Source: SIG578 sp045655125 (lineage in GTDB: Bacteria; Bacillota; Clostridia; Oscillospirales; Ruminococcaceae). Taken from it: a stretch of 10,604 bases of DNA. Position numbers and translations under genes: made by a program. The notes under the pieces were generated by a model. It searched no databases and was not told where the DNA came from. It saw nothing but the letters and a program-made list of their open reading frames with translations. Where the stretch lies: contig JAZOOR010000063.1 in the NCBI GenBank assembly GCA_045655125.1, positions 1 to 10,604 of the forward strand, given 5' to 3'. Positions 10,261 through 10,604 of the stretch are shown in pieces (within the stretch, counting starts at the first letter, position 1; every line of letters begins with the position of its first letter).

Positions 10261-10604
10261 ATGAGTTGCGCTGCTATGCAAAATAGTGGAGAGCCGCTGG
10301 TTTCTGTGTATTGTATGACATATAATCATGCAGGGACCATTGCACAGGCTATTGATAGCATATTATCTCAGCGAACCGATTTTCCTTTTGAACTTATTAT
10401 TCACGACGATGCCTCGACCGACGGCACCGCCGATATTGTGCGCTCTTATGCCGAGCGCTATCCCGATAAAATTATACCGATATTTCAGAGTGAAAACCAG
10501 TTTCATAAATGTAACATTCTCAAAACCTTTATTCTGCCTCGGGTAAGAGGCAGATATGTTGCGGTTTGCGAGGGAGACGATTATTGGACAGACACTCAAA
10601 AACT
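10261..10604 (+). CDS. family 2 glycosyltransferase, N-terminal part (cut by the window end)
   Basis: This reading frame stays open to the end of the window, giving 114 codons of a longer gene. The product begins the GT-A fold of family 2 glycosyltransferases, which transfer a sugar from a nucleotide-sugar donor. The strand VSVYCMTYNHAGTI is the usual opening. HDDASTDGT (H48 to T56) is the nucleotide-binding segment. CEGDDYWTD (about 103-111) contains the DxD-type metal/donor motif at D106-D107, and EGDDYW is typical of cell-surface polysaccharide enzymes. AAGGTGG lies 6 nt before the ATG at 10261; a second in-frame ATG at 10276 is less well placed. The acceptor is unknown. It may open a surface-glycan locus to the right. 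Confidence 0.9.
   Translation, partial: MSCAAMQNSGEPLVSVYCMTYNHAGTIAQAIDSILSQRTDFPFELIIHDDASTDGTADIVRSYAERYPDKIIPIFQSENQFHKCNILKTFILPRVRGRYVAVCEGDDYWTDTQK

Overview
The window looks like a low-to-moderate G+C Firmicute, most likely a gut Clostridia member of the Oscillospiraceae/Ruminococcaceae type. The reasons are the 5S-tRNA arrangement, strong AGGAG ribosome sites, SigA promoters with extended -10 boxes (TGnTATAAT), Clostridia-style lipoprotein signals (MKKIL...C), and the families present (RDD, DUF4352-like, bacterial PH, cytoplasmic GH2). No taxonomic search could be run, so this is inference.

Layout. 24-461: the end of an rRNA operon, 5S rRNA followed by tRNA-Lys(CTT), tRNA-Glu(CTC) and tRNA-Asn(GTT). 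461-3291: an AT-rich island bounded by two direct copies of a ~240 bp repeat (here 'R1'). It holds a small HTH regulator diverging from a lipoprotein gene, an RDD membrane protein and a small one-helix membrane protein. The last three genes are separated by two copies of a second repeat (here 'R2') that carries a terminator and ends in a promoter. 3473-7234: two ordinary metabolic genes with higher G+C, a 927-residue cytoplasmic GH2-type glycosidase and a short-chain dehydrogenase, each with its own promoter and terminator. 7469-9173: a second HTH/lipoprotein divergent module, with a PH-domain protein following the lipoprotein in an operon. 9329-10081: a G+C-rich ZIP-family metal transporter. 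10261 to the end: the first 114 codons of a family 2 glycosyltransferase, cut by the window edge.

How the parts relate. The two HTH regulators are paralogues. Each is transcribed away from a lipoprotein gene across a short intergenic region with a near-consensus promoter overlapped by inverted repeats. The half-sites differ between modules (ATCGGTTAATA versus GAGTATA), which fits self-contained, differently tuned regulator/lipoprotein pairs. In the second module, divergent promoters with overlapping -35 boxes can be read directly. The glycosidase, dehydrogenase and transporter show no operon link to each other.

The most unusual sequence is R1. It begins with a perfect terminator-type hairpin fused to the 3' end of tRNA-Asn. 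It contains a palindrome whose arm matches the tRNA-Asn anticodon arm (12 nt), and it ends with a 15-nt copy of the tRNA-Asn variable/T-arm region. It recurs 2.6 kb away, beyond the AT-rich island. R1 may be a tRNA-derived repeat or an attachment-site remnant; this is the best candidate here for something undescribed.
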